NCBI GenBank assembly: GCA_003561535.1
Contig: PWWI01000102.1
Span: 1 to 39,075, forward strand
DNA: 39,075 bases
Source: Nitriliruptoraceae bacterium
GTDB taxonomy: Bacteria; Actinomycetota; Nitriliruptoria; Nitriliruptorales; Nitriliruptoraceae
Direction of reading: 5' to 3'
Each line of letters opens with the position of its first letter. Position 1 is the stretch's first letter. The position numbers and the translations under genes are program-made. The notes under the pieces are model-generated. The model did no database searches, was not told the DNA's origin, and saw only the letters and a program-made list of their open reading frames with translations. Shown piece after piece: positions 8,353 to 16,459 of this stretch.

Positions 8353-8889
8353 TCAGCGAGGTGGCGGTGGCGGCGGGGGCGGGTCGGGGGCGCGACCGGC
8401 GTCCTGTTGCGTCAGCTCGGGGCTGCCAGCGTCGGGATCATCGTCATCACCTCGACGCAGGAGCAGTGCCGCGCCAGCCAGGATCAACAGGCCGGGCACC
8501 AGGTAGCGCCCGAGGTGGGGCAGCCCCGTGACGGAACCCGCACTCGCCAGCAGCAGCACCCCTCCGGGGATGAAGGGCCACCACCATCCGGGGCGTCCTG
8601 GGCTGACGAGCTGGTCGACCACTGCGATCGCCACGAAGCCGAGCCCGAGCCCGAGGGCGACGATGTCACCGCGGACCCCCAGGGACTCGAGCACCAGCCC
8701 TGTCCCGAGACCGGTCAGGATGCCGCCGGGGATGAGGAAGCCGTAGGTGCGGGTGGTGGCGTAGGCGACCAGGAACGCCACCCCGATGAAGCCGACGACG
8801 ACCTCGCCCCCGATGTTGGTGGTGGCCGCCAGGAGCAGCACCGCACCGAGGCCGATGAGCAGCAGCCCGAGGACACGGTTGGTCGCCAT
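8353..8889 (-). CDS. Small polytopic membrane protein of unknown function
   Basis: A 178-residue protein with about five hydrophobic segments. The first is VLGLLLIGLGAVLLLAATTN, followed by glycine-rich helices (GGEVVVGFIGVAFLVAYATT and GGILTGLGTGLVLESLG) and a final PGLLILAGAALLLRRGDDDD that ends in an acidic cap. A WWWPFIPGG segment lies between helices 4 and 5. The C-terminus is an unstructured tail finishing in eight prolines and Arg. It resembles short DUF-type membrane proteins with LiaI/LiaF-TM-like hairpins, in which repeated PGGxLLxxG turns are common, but I do not recognise a precise family. ATG at 8889 follows GAGGGG with 8 nt spacing. Confidence 0.7.
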   Translation of the reverse strand: MATNRVLGLLLIGLGAVLLLAATTNIGGEVVVGFIGVAFLVAYATTRTYGFLIPGGILTGLGTGLVLESLGVRGDIVALGLGLGFVAIAVVDQLVSPGRPGWWWPFIPGGVLLLASAGSVTGLPHLGRYLVPGLLILAGAALLLRRGDDDDPDAGSPELTQQDAGRAPDPPPPPPPPR

Positions 8890-9146
8890 GGTCGTCACCC
8901 CTCGCGTCTGGTCCGAGACGGCCCCTCGCTGCCGGACGCTGGCGATGCGCGAGCGTCGGCCACCCGATCGGGGCCTCGGTGCACGAGGCTGCCCGAGGAG
9001 CGACCGGGTGTCCAGGGCACTCCGCCCCGACCGGGGCCGCCCTTCGCAGCGGGTCGTTCGGGTCGTGACGCTCGTCTCTAGCGCCATCTCGGGCGGACGG
9101 CGAGGCTGGCGTCCACGTCCTCGCTGGCGGATCGGAGCCTTCCAGC

Positions 9147-10496
9147 ATGGCCAGCCCGCGTCGGCTCCCGGCAACGGCTCTCGCCCTGACGCTGCTGGTC
9201 GTGGCGTGCGGAGGCGACCGGGACGGGCCAGTCCCGCCTGTCGAGGACACCGAGGTGGAGCAGGACCCGGCCGAAGCCCCGGTGCCGGCACCCGCTCCCG
9301 GGACACCCCAGCCCGAGGAGTCCGCGGAACCGCCACCACCGCCCGCGCCGGCTCCCACCCCCGAGCCGCCTGCGGAGCCCGGCGAGCTGCGCGCGGTGTG
9401 GGTCCACCTCTTCGACAGCAGCCTGAAGAGCCGGGCCGGCATCGGGCAGCTGGTCGATGAGCTGGTCGCGGCCGACGCCACCGCGCTGATCGCCCAGGTC
9501 GCCCGTCGCCACGACGCCTACTACCGCTCCGAGGTGCTGCCGGCGACCGCCGACCCCGACCTCGAGCCCGGACTGGATGTGCTCGAGGAGCTGACGCGGG
9601 CCGCCCACGCGGCCGGACTCGAGGTGCACGCGTGGATCTCCGTGGCCCCGACCTGGCACGCGGTGTACGAGGACCTGCCCGCACCGGACGGCTGGGTCCC
9701 AGCCGAGCACGGCCGCCGGGCACCGGAGGCGGACCGGTGGGTATCACGCACCAGGGACGGCGGGTGGACCGAGTACCTCGACCCGGCGCTGCCCGAGGTG
9801 CGCGACCACCTCGCCGCCATCGTGACGGAGCTGGCCACCACCACCGACGTCGACGGCATCCACCTCGACTACCTCCGCTACGAGAGCCAGCACAGCGGCT
9901 ACCACCCCGTGGCCCTGGCCCGGTACCGCTCGGAGACGGGTGCGACGGGGACCCCAGCGGTCGACGATCCCCGCTGGTCACAGTGGCGCCGCGACCAGAC
10001 CCGGGAGCTGCTCGACCACGCCCGCGCAGCGCTGGACGCCACCGGCCAGCAGGTGGAACTGTCGGCTGCGGTGATCACCTGGGGACCCGGCCCCAGCGCC
10101 TCGGGCGGGTTCGACGCGACCCGGACGGCGACCGAGGCGCTCCAGGACTGGCCGGCGTGGGTCCGTGACGGCGCGGTCGACATCGTGCTGCCGATGAACT
10201 ACTTCCGGTCCCACGTCCCCGAACAGGCCGGCTGGTTCCGGGACTGGCTGGCCTTCGAGGGCCGGCTCGCAGCCGAACACCCCACGCGCGTCGTCCCCGG
10301 CATCGGGGGGTGGCTGAACCAGCCGGCGGGCACGCTGGCACAGCTCGGCGCAGCGCTGGAGGCGGCCGACGGTGCGGCCATCTACTCCTACCAGCAGCCG
10401 GCCGAGGGCGCCGCCGTCGATCCCGAGACCCCGGGCGTCCGCCCCTTCTGGCGTGAGCTGGCGACCAGCAACTGGGGCTCGGACGACGACCGCTGA
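9147..10496 (+). CDS. GHL10-type (DUF187/YddW-like) glycoside hydrolase lipoprotein
   Basis: A 449-residue exported lipoprotein. The signal peptide ends in the lipobox LLVVAC with Cys21, followed by a 50-residue Pro/Glu-rich spacer. From residue about 75 the GHL10 barrel begins: ELRAVWVHLFDSSLKSRAGI, then DATALIAQVARRHDAYYRSE, then AAGLEVHAWISVAP (strand 3), DGIHLDYLRYES with the likely catalytic acid after strand 4, VELSAAVITWGPGP, and DIVLPMNYFRS near the end. Members of this family act on surface or peptidoglycan-linked glycans; the substrate here is unknown. The start follows GGAG 9 nt upstream. Divergent from the membrane protein at 8889; the 257-nt gap between them holds no gene that I can support. 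The carbohydrate theme continues into the next operon, but there is a separate promoter at 10533. Confidence 0.85.
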   Translation: MASPRRLPATALALTLLVVACGGDRDGPVPPVEDTEVEQDPAEAPVPAPAPGTPQPEESAEPPPPPAPAPTPEPPAEPGELRAVWVHLFDSSLKSRAGIGQLVDELVAADATALIAQVARRHDAYYRSEVLPATADPDLEPGLDVLEELTRAAHAAGLEVHAWISVAPTWHAVYEDLPAPDGWVPAEHGRRAPEADRWVSRTRDGGWTEYLDPALPEVRDHLAAIVTELATTTDVDGIHLDYLRYESQHSGYHPVALARYRSETGATGTPAVDDPRWSQWRRDQTRELLDHARAALDATGQQVELSAAVITWGPGPSASGGFDATRTATEALQDWPAWVRDGAVDIVLPMNYFRSHVPEQAGWFRDWLAFEGRLAAEHPTRVVPGIGGWLNQPAGTLAQLGAALEAADGAAIYSYQQPAEGAAVDPETPGVRPFWRELATSNWGSDDDR

Positions 10497-10532
10497 ACCG
10501 AGCGCGTCGTTGCTGCGTTGTCACGCAGAGGG

Positions 10533-10561
10533 TTGCACGCGCTACGACCGACATCTATGCT
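10533..10561 (+). promoter_or_regulatory. Promoter of the lacI-fructoside operon
   Basis: TTGCAC (10533-10538), exactly 17 nt, TATGCT (10556-10561): a near-consensus sigma-70-type promoter. The expected start point, around 10568, falls inside the first operator palindrome. Confidence 0.7.
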
Positions 10562-10563
10562 GA

Positions 10564-10577
10564 TGGAACCGATTCCA
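10564..10577. promoter_or_regulatory. LacI-type operator O1
   Basis: TGGAACCGATTCCA, a 14-bp palindrome with one mismatch and the central CG typical of LacI/GalR-family operators. It lies directly downstream of the -10 box and covers the expected transcription start, the position expected for repression. Confidence 0.75.
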
Positions 10578-10596
10578 CGTACACGTAACCTGGTTT

Positions 10597-10610
10597 TGGA
10601 ATCGATCCCA
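10597..10610. promoter_or_regulatory. LacI-type operator O2
   Basis: TGGAATCGATCCCA, the same palindrome as O1 with a different single mismatch; the shared ideal is TGGAATCGATTCCA. Its centre is 33 bp (about three helical turns) from O1, so two dimers would sit on the same face of the DNA. Confidence 0.75.
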
Positions 10611-10696
10611 AACTGTCAGCGGAGACAGCTTCGCGTCCCGATGGCAGGGAGTCCATGCACCTCGGTGGAGGTGCACCGGGGCAAGGGCCGCACGGG

Positions 10697-11704
10697 ATGG
10701 CGACGATCTCCGAGGTAGCACGACACGCCGGAGTCGGCGTAGGGACGGTCTCACGGGTCCTCAACGGCCACCCAGCGGTCACCGACGAGACCCGTGCCCG
10801 GGTGACGAGGTCGATGGAAGAGCTGGACTATCGGCCGAGCCCACTGGCGCGCGGCCTGAAGCGGGGCCGGAGCAACCGGATAGCTGTGCTGGTCTCGTTC
10901 ATCACCCAACCGTCGTCGGTCGAACGTCTCCGCGGCCTCACCCAGGCCCTCAGCGGGAGCGGCTACGAGCTGGTGCTGTACCCAGTCGAGGACGATGAGC
11001 AGCGCCGGGCCCACATGGACACGCTCACGGGGCCGCACCAGGCCGATGGCATCGTCCTGATCTCGCTGCCACTGAGCGATGAGGAAGCCGTCCGTCTCCA
11101 GAAGGTCGCCGTCAGCCTGGTCCAGGTGGACGCCAGCCACGCAGCTTTTTCCAGCGTCCTCACCGATGACGTCCACGGTGGAGAACTAGCTGCTCGTCAC
11201 CTGTTGGAACTCGGCCACCGGGAGCTGGCGTTCGTCGGCGATGCGGAGGACAACCCCTACGGCTTCACCTCCAGTTCCGATCGACGAGCAGGGTTCCTCC
11301 GGGTGCTCAGCGATGCGGGCTGCACACCCCCGGACCAGTGGGTGAGGACCGGTTCGATCGGGGCCGAGAGTGCGACCTCGTTGGCCCGTGAGGTGCTCGC
11401 TGCGCCGCGGCGGCCGACCGGGGTATTCGCTGCTTCAGATGTCCAGGCCTTCGGGGTGATGCTGGCCGCCCGGGAACTCGGACTCCGAGTGCCCGAGGAC
11501 GTCTCGGTGGTCGGTTTCGACGACATCGAGACCGCGAAGCACGTGGGTCTCTCCACGGTCCGTCAGCCGCTGCAGGGCAGCGGTCGTCTAGCCGCCGAAC
11601 TGCTCCTCGACGCACTGACCGAACCCAACACGAGCGAACCCGAGCGGCACCTGCTGCCGCTCGAGGTCGTCTCCCGACTGACCACCCGAGCCCTACCTCG
11701 GTGA
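10697..11704 (+). CDS. LacI-family repressor of the fructoside operon
   Basis: A 335-residue LacI/GalR regulator. The DNA-binding headpiece is at residues 1-56 (ISEVARHAGVGVGTVSRVLN, hinge helix SPLARGLKRGRSN). The periplasmic-binding-protein-like sensor domain follows, with IAVLVSFI, ADGIVLISLPLS, GGELAARHLLELGHRELAFV, FAASDVQAFGVMLAARELGL and VSVVGFDDIETAKHVGLSTV, all in family order. It heads the operon of transporter, GH32 and isomerase genes and very probably binds the two palindromes at 10564 and 10597, repressing itself and the operon until a sugar ligand binds. ATG 10697 is taken because family members start with M-A-T-I. An in-frame ATG at 10655 has a better ribosome site (AGGGAG 3 nt before) and would add 14 residues, so that start remains possible. 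Confidence 0.9.
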   Translation: MATISEVARHAGVGVGTVSRVLNGHPAVTDETRARVTRSMEELDYRPSPLARGLKRGRSNRIAVLVSFITQPSSVERLRGLTQALSGSGYELVLYPVEDDEQRRAHMDTLTGPHQADGIVLISLPLSDEEAVRLQKVAVSLVQVDASHAAFSSVLTDDVHGGELAARHLLELGHRELAFVGDAEDNPYGFTSSSDRRAGFLRVLSDAGCTPPDQWVRTGSIGAESATSLAREVLAAPRRPTGVFAASDVQAFGVMLAARELGLRVPEDVSVVGFDDIETAKHVGLSTVRQPLQGSGRLAAELLLDALTEPNTSEPERHLLPLEVVSRLTTRALPR

Positions 11705-11743
11705 CGGCGAACGATCACCGATCTCTGAGAAGGAGGCACCACC

Positions 11744-13072
11744 ATGAAAGCGGGTCCATCCCGACGACACCGAACCGCACTGGCCGCCATCGCGGCCGTG
11801 GCGATGATCGTCGCTGCCTGCGGCGACGACGACGAGGTCGCAGCGCCGGACGCTGCCGGCTGTGACGGCGAGATCACCCAGAGCGAGATCGAGATCTGGT
11901 GGCACGAAGGCGCCGAGTCCGAGGTCCTTGCCGTCCAGGACTTCGTCGAGGAGTTCAACGCCTCGCAGGACCAGGTCACCGCCACACTCACGTTGGTTCC
12001 AGAGGCCGACTACGCCTCCTCGTTGCGGGGAGCAGCCGCGTCCGGTGACCTTCCCGACGTGATCGACACCGACGCATCCTTCGCGTTCAACTACGCCTGG
12101 GCAGGCGACCTCCAGCCCATCGACACCTGCATCTCGGACGAACTGATGGACGACCTGCTGCCATCCATCATCGAGCAGGGCACCTACGCCGACCGCATCT
12201 GGGCGGTGGGCATGTTCGACTCCGGCCTTGGCATGTACGGCGTGCGTTCGGTCCTCGAGGAGGTCGACGCACGTATCCCGGAAGAACCAGAGGACGCCTG
12301 GACCATCGATGAGTTCGACCAGCTGCTCGCCGACCTGCGTGAGGCAGGCTACGAGCGCCCACTCGATGTCAAGAAGAACTATGGACAGGGGGAGTACTAC
12401 GCCTACCTGTACCAACCCTTCGTGTGGTCGTCCGGGGCGAACGTGATCGCTGACGACTTCAGCACGACCGATGGCCACCTCAACTCACCCGAAGCCGTGG
12501 AGGCCCTCACCCGCTTCCAGAACTGGCACGCCGAGGGCTTCGTCGACGAGAACGAGGATGACGCCGCGTTCGTCGAGGGCCGGTCGCCGCTGTCGATGGT
12601 CGGCCACTGGGAGTTCAACCGCTACCGCGAGACCTACGGAGACGACCTCGTCCTGATGCCGTTGCCGGACTTCGGCGAGGGCACGGTCAGCGGCCAGGGG
12701 TCATGGCAGTGGGCGATCAACGCCGAGAGTGACGCGGACGCCGCCTGGTCGTTCATCGAGTTCACGCTGCAGCCCGAGCAGATGGAACGCATGGCAGAGG
12801 CCAGCGGAGCGCTCCCGGCACGGTCGTCCGTCGCTGAGGGGACGGAGAAGTTCGGCCCCGGTGGACCAGCCGAGCTGTTCCGTACCCAGCTCGAGGAGGG
12901 CTACACCCAACCGCGAGCGCCCCACCCTGCCTACCCGACGATCTCCTCGACGTTCAACCAGGCGATCCAGGAGATCATCGACGGTCAGGACGTCCAGACC
13001 GCGCTCGACAACGCCGTCGAGACGATCGACAGCGACATCGAGGCGAACCAGGGCTACCCCCCGCCCCAGTGA
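11744..13072 (+). CDS. Sugar ABC transporter substrate-binding lipoprotein (fructoside operon)
   Basis: A 442-residue extracellular solute-binding protein of the MalE/family 1 type. The signal peptide ends in IVAAC with the lipid-modified Cys26, then an acidic linker. The mature part starts IEIWWHEGAESEVLAVQDFV and shows the usual VTATLTLVPEADYASSLRGA, ASGDLPDVIDTDASF, GHWEFNRY and ALPARSS segments. It would capture the oligosaccharide at the cell surface; the following GH32 gene suggests a fructose-containing sugar such as sucrose or a short fructan. It lies 39 nt after lacI and has a strong AAGGAGG site 7 nt before ATG, consistent with high translation. A perfect stem-loop starts 7 nt after its stop. 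Many surface Asp/Glu residues are present. Confidence 0.92.
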   Translation: MKAGPSRRHRTALAAIAAVAMIVAACGDDDEVAAPDAAGCDGEITQSEIEIWWHEGAESEVLAVQDFVEEFNASQDQVTATLTLVPEADYASSLRGAAASGDLPDVIDTDASFAFNYAWAGDLQPIDTCISDELMDDLLPSIIEQGTYADRIWAVGMFDSGLGMYGVRSVLEEVDARIPEEPEDAWTIDEFDQLLADLREAGYERPLDVKKNYGQGEYYAYLYQPFVWSSGANVIADDFSTTDGHLNSPEAVEALTRFQNWHAEGFVDENEDDAAFVEGRSPLSMVGHWEFNRYRETYGDDLVLMPLPDFGEGTVSGQGSWQWAINAESDADAAWSFIEFTLQPEQMERMAEASGALPARSSVAEGTEKFGPGGPAELFRTQLEEGYTQPRAPHPAYPTISSTFNQAIQEIIDGQDVQTALDNAVETIDSDIEANQGYPPPQ

Positions 13073-13079
13073 GACCCGT

Positions 13080-13114
13080 CCGGGCGGCGGTCAGCACTCG
13101 TGACCGCCGCCCGG
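13080..13114 (+). promoter_or_regulatory. Perfect 14-bp stem-loop between binding-protein and permease genes
   Basis: The arms 13080-13093 (CCGGGCGGCGGTCA) and 13101-13114 are exact reverse complements around a 7-nt loop. There is no T run after it, so rather than a full terminator it is probably an mRNA 3'-end stabiliser or partial terminator that keeps binding-protein mRNA above permease mRNA, as known for malE-malF and other importer operons. Analogous hairpins follow the second binding-protein gene at 32801 and 32837. Confidence 0.7.
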
Positions 13115-13148
13115 TTCCCACCTGCCGTCCGCTGCGGAAGGACCAGTG

Positions 13149-14096
13149 ATGTCCACCACCGATGCCAGCCCAGGGCCGGTCGCGACGGCAGAGCACGGGT
13201 CCGACGGAAGGCCTGGGAGCTCCAGCCGCCGCAGGAACCTCGCCGGCGTGGCTTTCACGCTGCCAGGTGTGGTGCTGCTGCTGCTGTTCCTCGCCGGCCC
13301 GTTCCTCATGGCGCTCGGACTGTCGTTCACCAGCGAACGCCTCGCCTCGCCGCTGCCGACCCGCTTCGTCGGACTGGACAACTACGTGGCGACCTTCACC
13401 TCGGCGAGCTTCCGCAAGGCACTCGGCAACAACATCTGGTTCACGGCGATCGTCGTGCCGGTCCAGACCGCCATGGCCCTGGGTCTCGCGATCCTCGTGA
13501 ACCAGCGGCTTCGCGGCGTCAAGGTCTACCGCGCCATCTACTTCTCTCCGGTCGTCGTGGTCATGACGGTCGCAGCTACGGTCTGGCTGCTGCTGTACAG
13601 CCCGGACCGAGGGCTCCTGAACGGCATCCTGAGCTTCATCTCCTTCGGCACCCTGCAGTCCGACTGGTTGCAGAGCGAGACGATGGCCCTCCCGTCGATC
13701 ATGATCATGTCGATCTGGCAGGGCGTCGGCTTCCAGATGATCATCATCCTCGCGGGGCTCCAGGAGATCTCCGGTGACCTCTACGAGGCAGCTGCCATCG
13801 ACGGCGCGACCCCGTGGCAGCGGTTCTCGTTCATCACCATTCCCCAGTTGCGCAACCCCCTCATCTTCGTCGGAACGGTCACGATGATCCTGTCGTTCCG
13901 GCTGTTCGACCAGGTCTGGGTCATGACCCGCGGCGCCCCTCTGGGCAACACCAACGTGATGATGCTGGAGATGGTCAACGTCGGCTTCGAGCAGCAGCAG
14001 ATCGCGCGTGGTTCGGCGATCGCGGTCATCTTCTTCCTGATCGTGCTCACACTCACCCTGATCCAACGCCGCTTCCTGAAGGAGGAGGTGAACTGA
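13149..14096 (+). CDS. Sugar ABC transporter permease, MalF/UgpA type
   Basis: A 315-residue inner-membrane permease with six predicted helices. A 32-residue cytoplasmic tail precedes helix 1 (VAFTLPGVVLLLLFLAGPFL). The ATPase-docking EAA loop is present as YEAAAIDGATPWQRFSFITI, and the family SP-x-VVVMTVAATVWLLLYSPD segment follows helix 3. It pairs with the permease at 14096 and the binding protein at 11744. No ATPase gene lies in the operon, so energy probably comes from a shared MsiK/UgpC-like ATPase. ATG 13149 is used (AAGGA 6 nt upstream) instead of the GTG directly before it. Confidence 0.92.
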   Translation: MSTTDASPGPVATAEHGSDGRPGSSSRRRNLAGVAFTLPGVVLLLLFLAGPFLMALGLSFTSERLASPLPTRFVGLDNYVATFTSASFRKALGNNIWFTAIVVPVQTAMALGLAILVNQRLRGVKVYRAIYFSPVVVVMTVAATVWLLLYSPDRGLLNGILSFISFGTLQSDWLQSETMALPSIMIMSIWQGVGFQMIIILAGLQEISGDLYEAAAIDGATPWQRFSFITIPQLRNPLIFVGTVTMILSFRLFDQVWVMTRGAPLGNTNVMMLEMVNVGFEQQQIARGSAIAVIFFLIVLTLTLIQRRFLKEEVN

Positions 14097-14932
14097 TGAG
14101 GCCGCGCACCCGTGCCCGCCGCGTGGCGATGTACGTGCTCCTCACGGCGCTGGCCATCCTGTTCATCTTCCCGATGGTGTTTATGGTCGCCGGCGCCTTC
14201 AAGCCGGACGCGCTGGTCCTCGCCGAGGGCAACACGATCCGGGCGTTCTGGCCGACCGATGCCAGCTTCGACAACTTCGTGGGCGCCTTCCGACGCGGCC
14301 GGTTCGGCCAACTGTTCATCAACTCCGCCATCATCTCGACCGCGGTGGTGGGCCTGGGTCTGGTCGTCAACAGCCTCATGGGCTACGCGCTCGCCCGCCT
14401 CCCCTTCCGTGGGTCGAAGTTGCTCCTGCTCGCAGTGATCTCCCTGATGATCATCCCGCTCGAGGCCGTCGCCATCCCACTGCTCTGGATGATGTCGCTG
14501 GTGGGCCTTCGCAACACTTACACGGTCCAGATCCTGCCCTTCATCGCGAACCCGCTGTTCATCTACCTCTTCTACACGTTCTTTCTCGGCATCCCGCGGG
14601 ACCTCGAGGAAGCGGCGCGGGTGGACGGCGCAGGTCCGGTGACCACCTTCCTCCGGGTCAGCGCACCGCTGGCCAAGCCTGCCTACGCGACGGTCGGCAT
14701 CCTCAGCTTCCTGTTCATCTGGGGACAGCTCCTGTGGCCGGTCCTGGTCACCAGCGGCCCCGACGTGCGACCACTGCCGCTCGGCATCTCCGTCTTCGTC
14801 ACCCAGCCACCGATCAGCTGGGGACAGATCATGGCCTTCGCGTTCATGATGACGATCCCACTCTTGGTGCTCTTCATCGTGTTCCAGCGGTGGTTCGTGC
14901 AGTCGGTCGCCAGCAGTGGCGTGAAGGGCTGA
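14096..14932 (+). CDS. Sugar ABC transporter permease, MalG/UgpE type
   Basis: A 278-residue permease with six helices, beginning YVLLTALAILFIFPMVFMVA and the family FKPDALVL turn. The EAA loop reads LEEAARVDGAGPVTTFLRVS, and the C-terminus QSVASSGVKG is the typical end of this group. The ATG overlaps the previous stop by one base (TGATG), with GGAGGAGGTG just upstream, so translation is coupled and the two permeases should be made in equal amounts. Confidence 0.92.
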   Translation: MRPRTRARRVAMYVLLTALAILFIFPMVFMVAGAFKPDALVLAEGNTIRAFWPTDASFDNFVGAFRRGRFGQLFINSAIISTAVVGLGLVVNSLMGYALARLPFRGSKLLLLAVISLMIIPLEAVAIPLLWMMSLVGLRNTYTVQILPFIANPLFIYLFYTFFLGIPRDLEEAARVDGAGPVTTFLRVSAPLAKPAYATVGILSFLFIWGQLLWPVLVTSGPDVRPLPLGISVFVTQPPISWGQIMAFAFMMTIPLLVLFIVFQRWFVQSVASSGVKG

Positions 14933-14970
14933 CCTCCCCTGTCACCGCCCACCACCTGAAGGGTTGACCA

Positions 14971-16434
14971 TTGCCCGAACACCGTCCCTACGCCCACCTG
15001 CGACCCGAACGCGGCTGGACCAACGATCCGACCGGGCCCGTGCGCTGGCAGAGCCGGACGCACCTGTTTCACCAGTACAACCCTCAGGGTGGCTACTGGG
15101 ATCGGCCACACTGGGGACACCTCGTCAGCGATGACCTCGTGCGCTGGCAGCGTCGTCCGGTCGCCCTATCGCCCACCCCCGGTGGCCCCGATGCCGCGGG
15201 GTGCTACTCCGGCTGCGTCGTCATCGACGGAGACGCGGCCGTGATGGCCTACACCGGCGTGGTCGGGCCACCCGTGCCTGGCCAGCTGCAGGTCACGTGC
15301 CTGGCCCGCAGCACCGACCCGCTGCTCGATCGCTGGGTCAAGTATCCGACCAACCCGGTGATCACCGCGCCACCCGGACGGCAGCTCTTGGGCTTCCGCG
15401 ACCCATTCCTGTGGCAGGACGACCGTCGCTGGTGGCAGGCCATCGGCGCGGGCAGTCGCGAGGAGGGCGGCGAGGTCCTGCTGTATTCCTCGACGGATCT
15501 GCACCGCTGGGTCCCTCACGGAGCCCTGCTCACCAAGGCCGACCTCGATGCGGTCGACCCGCAGGTGTGGACCGGATCGATGTGGGAGTGCCCGGTGCTG
15601 CTGCGTGGCCGGGACGGGGACGCGCTTCTGCTGTCCATCCACGACGAGGTGGACACCCACTACCCGTTGGCCGTGGTCGGCCAGCTGGTAGCCGATCGCT
15701 TCGTCCCGTCACGCCTCCAGCGCCTCGATCTCGGCCCGGACCTGTACGCCCCCTGCCTCCTGCAGGAAGCAGACGGCACCGCCATCAGCTGGGCGTGGAG
15801 TTGGGAGGCACGCACGCCGGCGGCGCAGCGGGCCAGCGGGTGGGCTGGGGTCCTGAGCGCACCGCGGCGGCTCGAGGTGGTCGATGGGCATCTGCGCGTC
15901 GCTCCACTCGCACAGCTGACCCAACTGCGCGAACGAGCCCTGGACGTCCGACCGACCCCGACAGCACGTGGGTGGGTAGCGGCCGGCATCGACACCGACG
16001 TGGCCGATCTTGAACTCACCCTCGGACCGGCGGTGGAGCGCATCGACCTCAAGCTGCGCTGCTCCCCGGGCAGGGAGGAGGTCACCACCCTGACGCTCGA
16101 CCGCTCCCGCGGCGAAGTGTGGCTGGACCGTGAGCACGCCAGCCTCGACCCGGCGGTCCGTGGTGGCCGCTACGGCGGACCGCTCGACCCGGCTCTGCCG
16201 ATCCAGCACGTGCGGGTCCTGCTCGACCGCTCGATCGTCGAGGTGTTCGTCGACGATCGGGTCGCCCTGACCGCTCGCATCTCCCCCACCCGTGAGGACA
16301 GCACCGGCGTCGAGGTGGTGGGCGCACCGGACAGCCTGGCGGACATCCGGCTACGCGCGTGGAGCCTCACCTCTATCTGGGCGGAGGGCGAGCAGCCTGA
16401 GCAGCACGACGGCCGACCATCCGGCCACGGCTGA
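14971..16434 (+). CDS. GH32 beta-fructofuranosidase (sucrose/fructan hydrolase)
   Basis: A 487-residue cytoplasmic glycoside hydrolase of family 32. The nucleophile motif WTNDPTG has Asp19, the RDP motif has Asp144 (GFRDPFLW), and the acid/base EC motif has Glu206 (WECPVL), giving the complete catalytic triad in the right order on a five-bladed propeller. The HLFHQYNPQGGYWDRPHWGH segment matches family bindings around the -1 site, and a C-terminal beta-sandwich follows from about residue 330 (DRSIVEVFVDD is typical). There is no signal peptide, so it splits imported sucrose or fructo-oligosaccharide inside the cell, releasing fructose. The start is TTG at 14971, with AAGGG 8 nt upstream; residues 5-19 are already needed for the active site, so no later start is possible. 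Same operon as the transporter. Confidence 0.92.
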   Translation: MPEHRPYAHLRPERGWTNDPTGPVRWQSRTHLFHQYNPQGGYWDRPHWGHLVSDDLVRWQRRPVALSPTPGGPDAAGCYSGCVVIDGDAAVMAYTGVVGPPVPGQLQVTCLARSTDPLLDRWVKYPTNPVITAPPGRQLLGFRDPFLWQDDRRWWQAIGAGSREEGGEVLLYSSTDLHRWVPHGALLTKADLDAVDPQVWTGSMWECPVLLRGRDGDALLLSIHDEVDTHYPLAVVGQLVADRFVPSRLQRLDLGPDLYAPCLLQEADGTAISWAWSWEARTPAAQRASGWAGVLSAPRRLEVVDGHLRVAPLAQLTQLRERALDVRPTPTARGWVAAGIDTDVADLELTLGPAVERIDLKLRCSPGREEVTTLTLDRSRGEVWLDREHASLDPAVRGGRYGGPLDPALPIQHVRVLLDRSIVEVFVDDRVALTARISPTREDSTGVEVVGAPDSLADIRLRAWSLTSIWAEGEQPEQHDGRPSGHG

Positions 16435-16459
16435 GCCCGCATCGCGCGAGGAGTACAGC

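Noticed and set aside
13080-13114. Classical rho-independent terminator
   Set aside because: The stem is perfect but no T run follows, and the downstream permease genes clearly belong to the same transport system, so full termination is unlikely.
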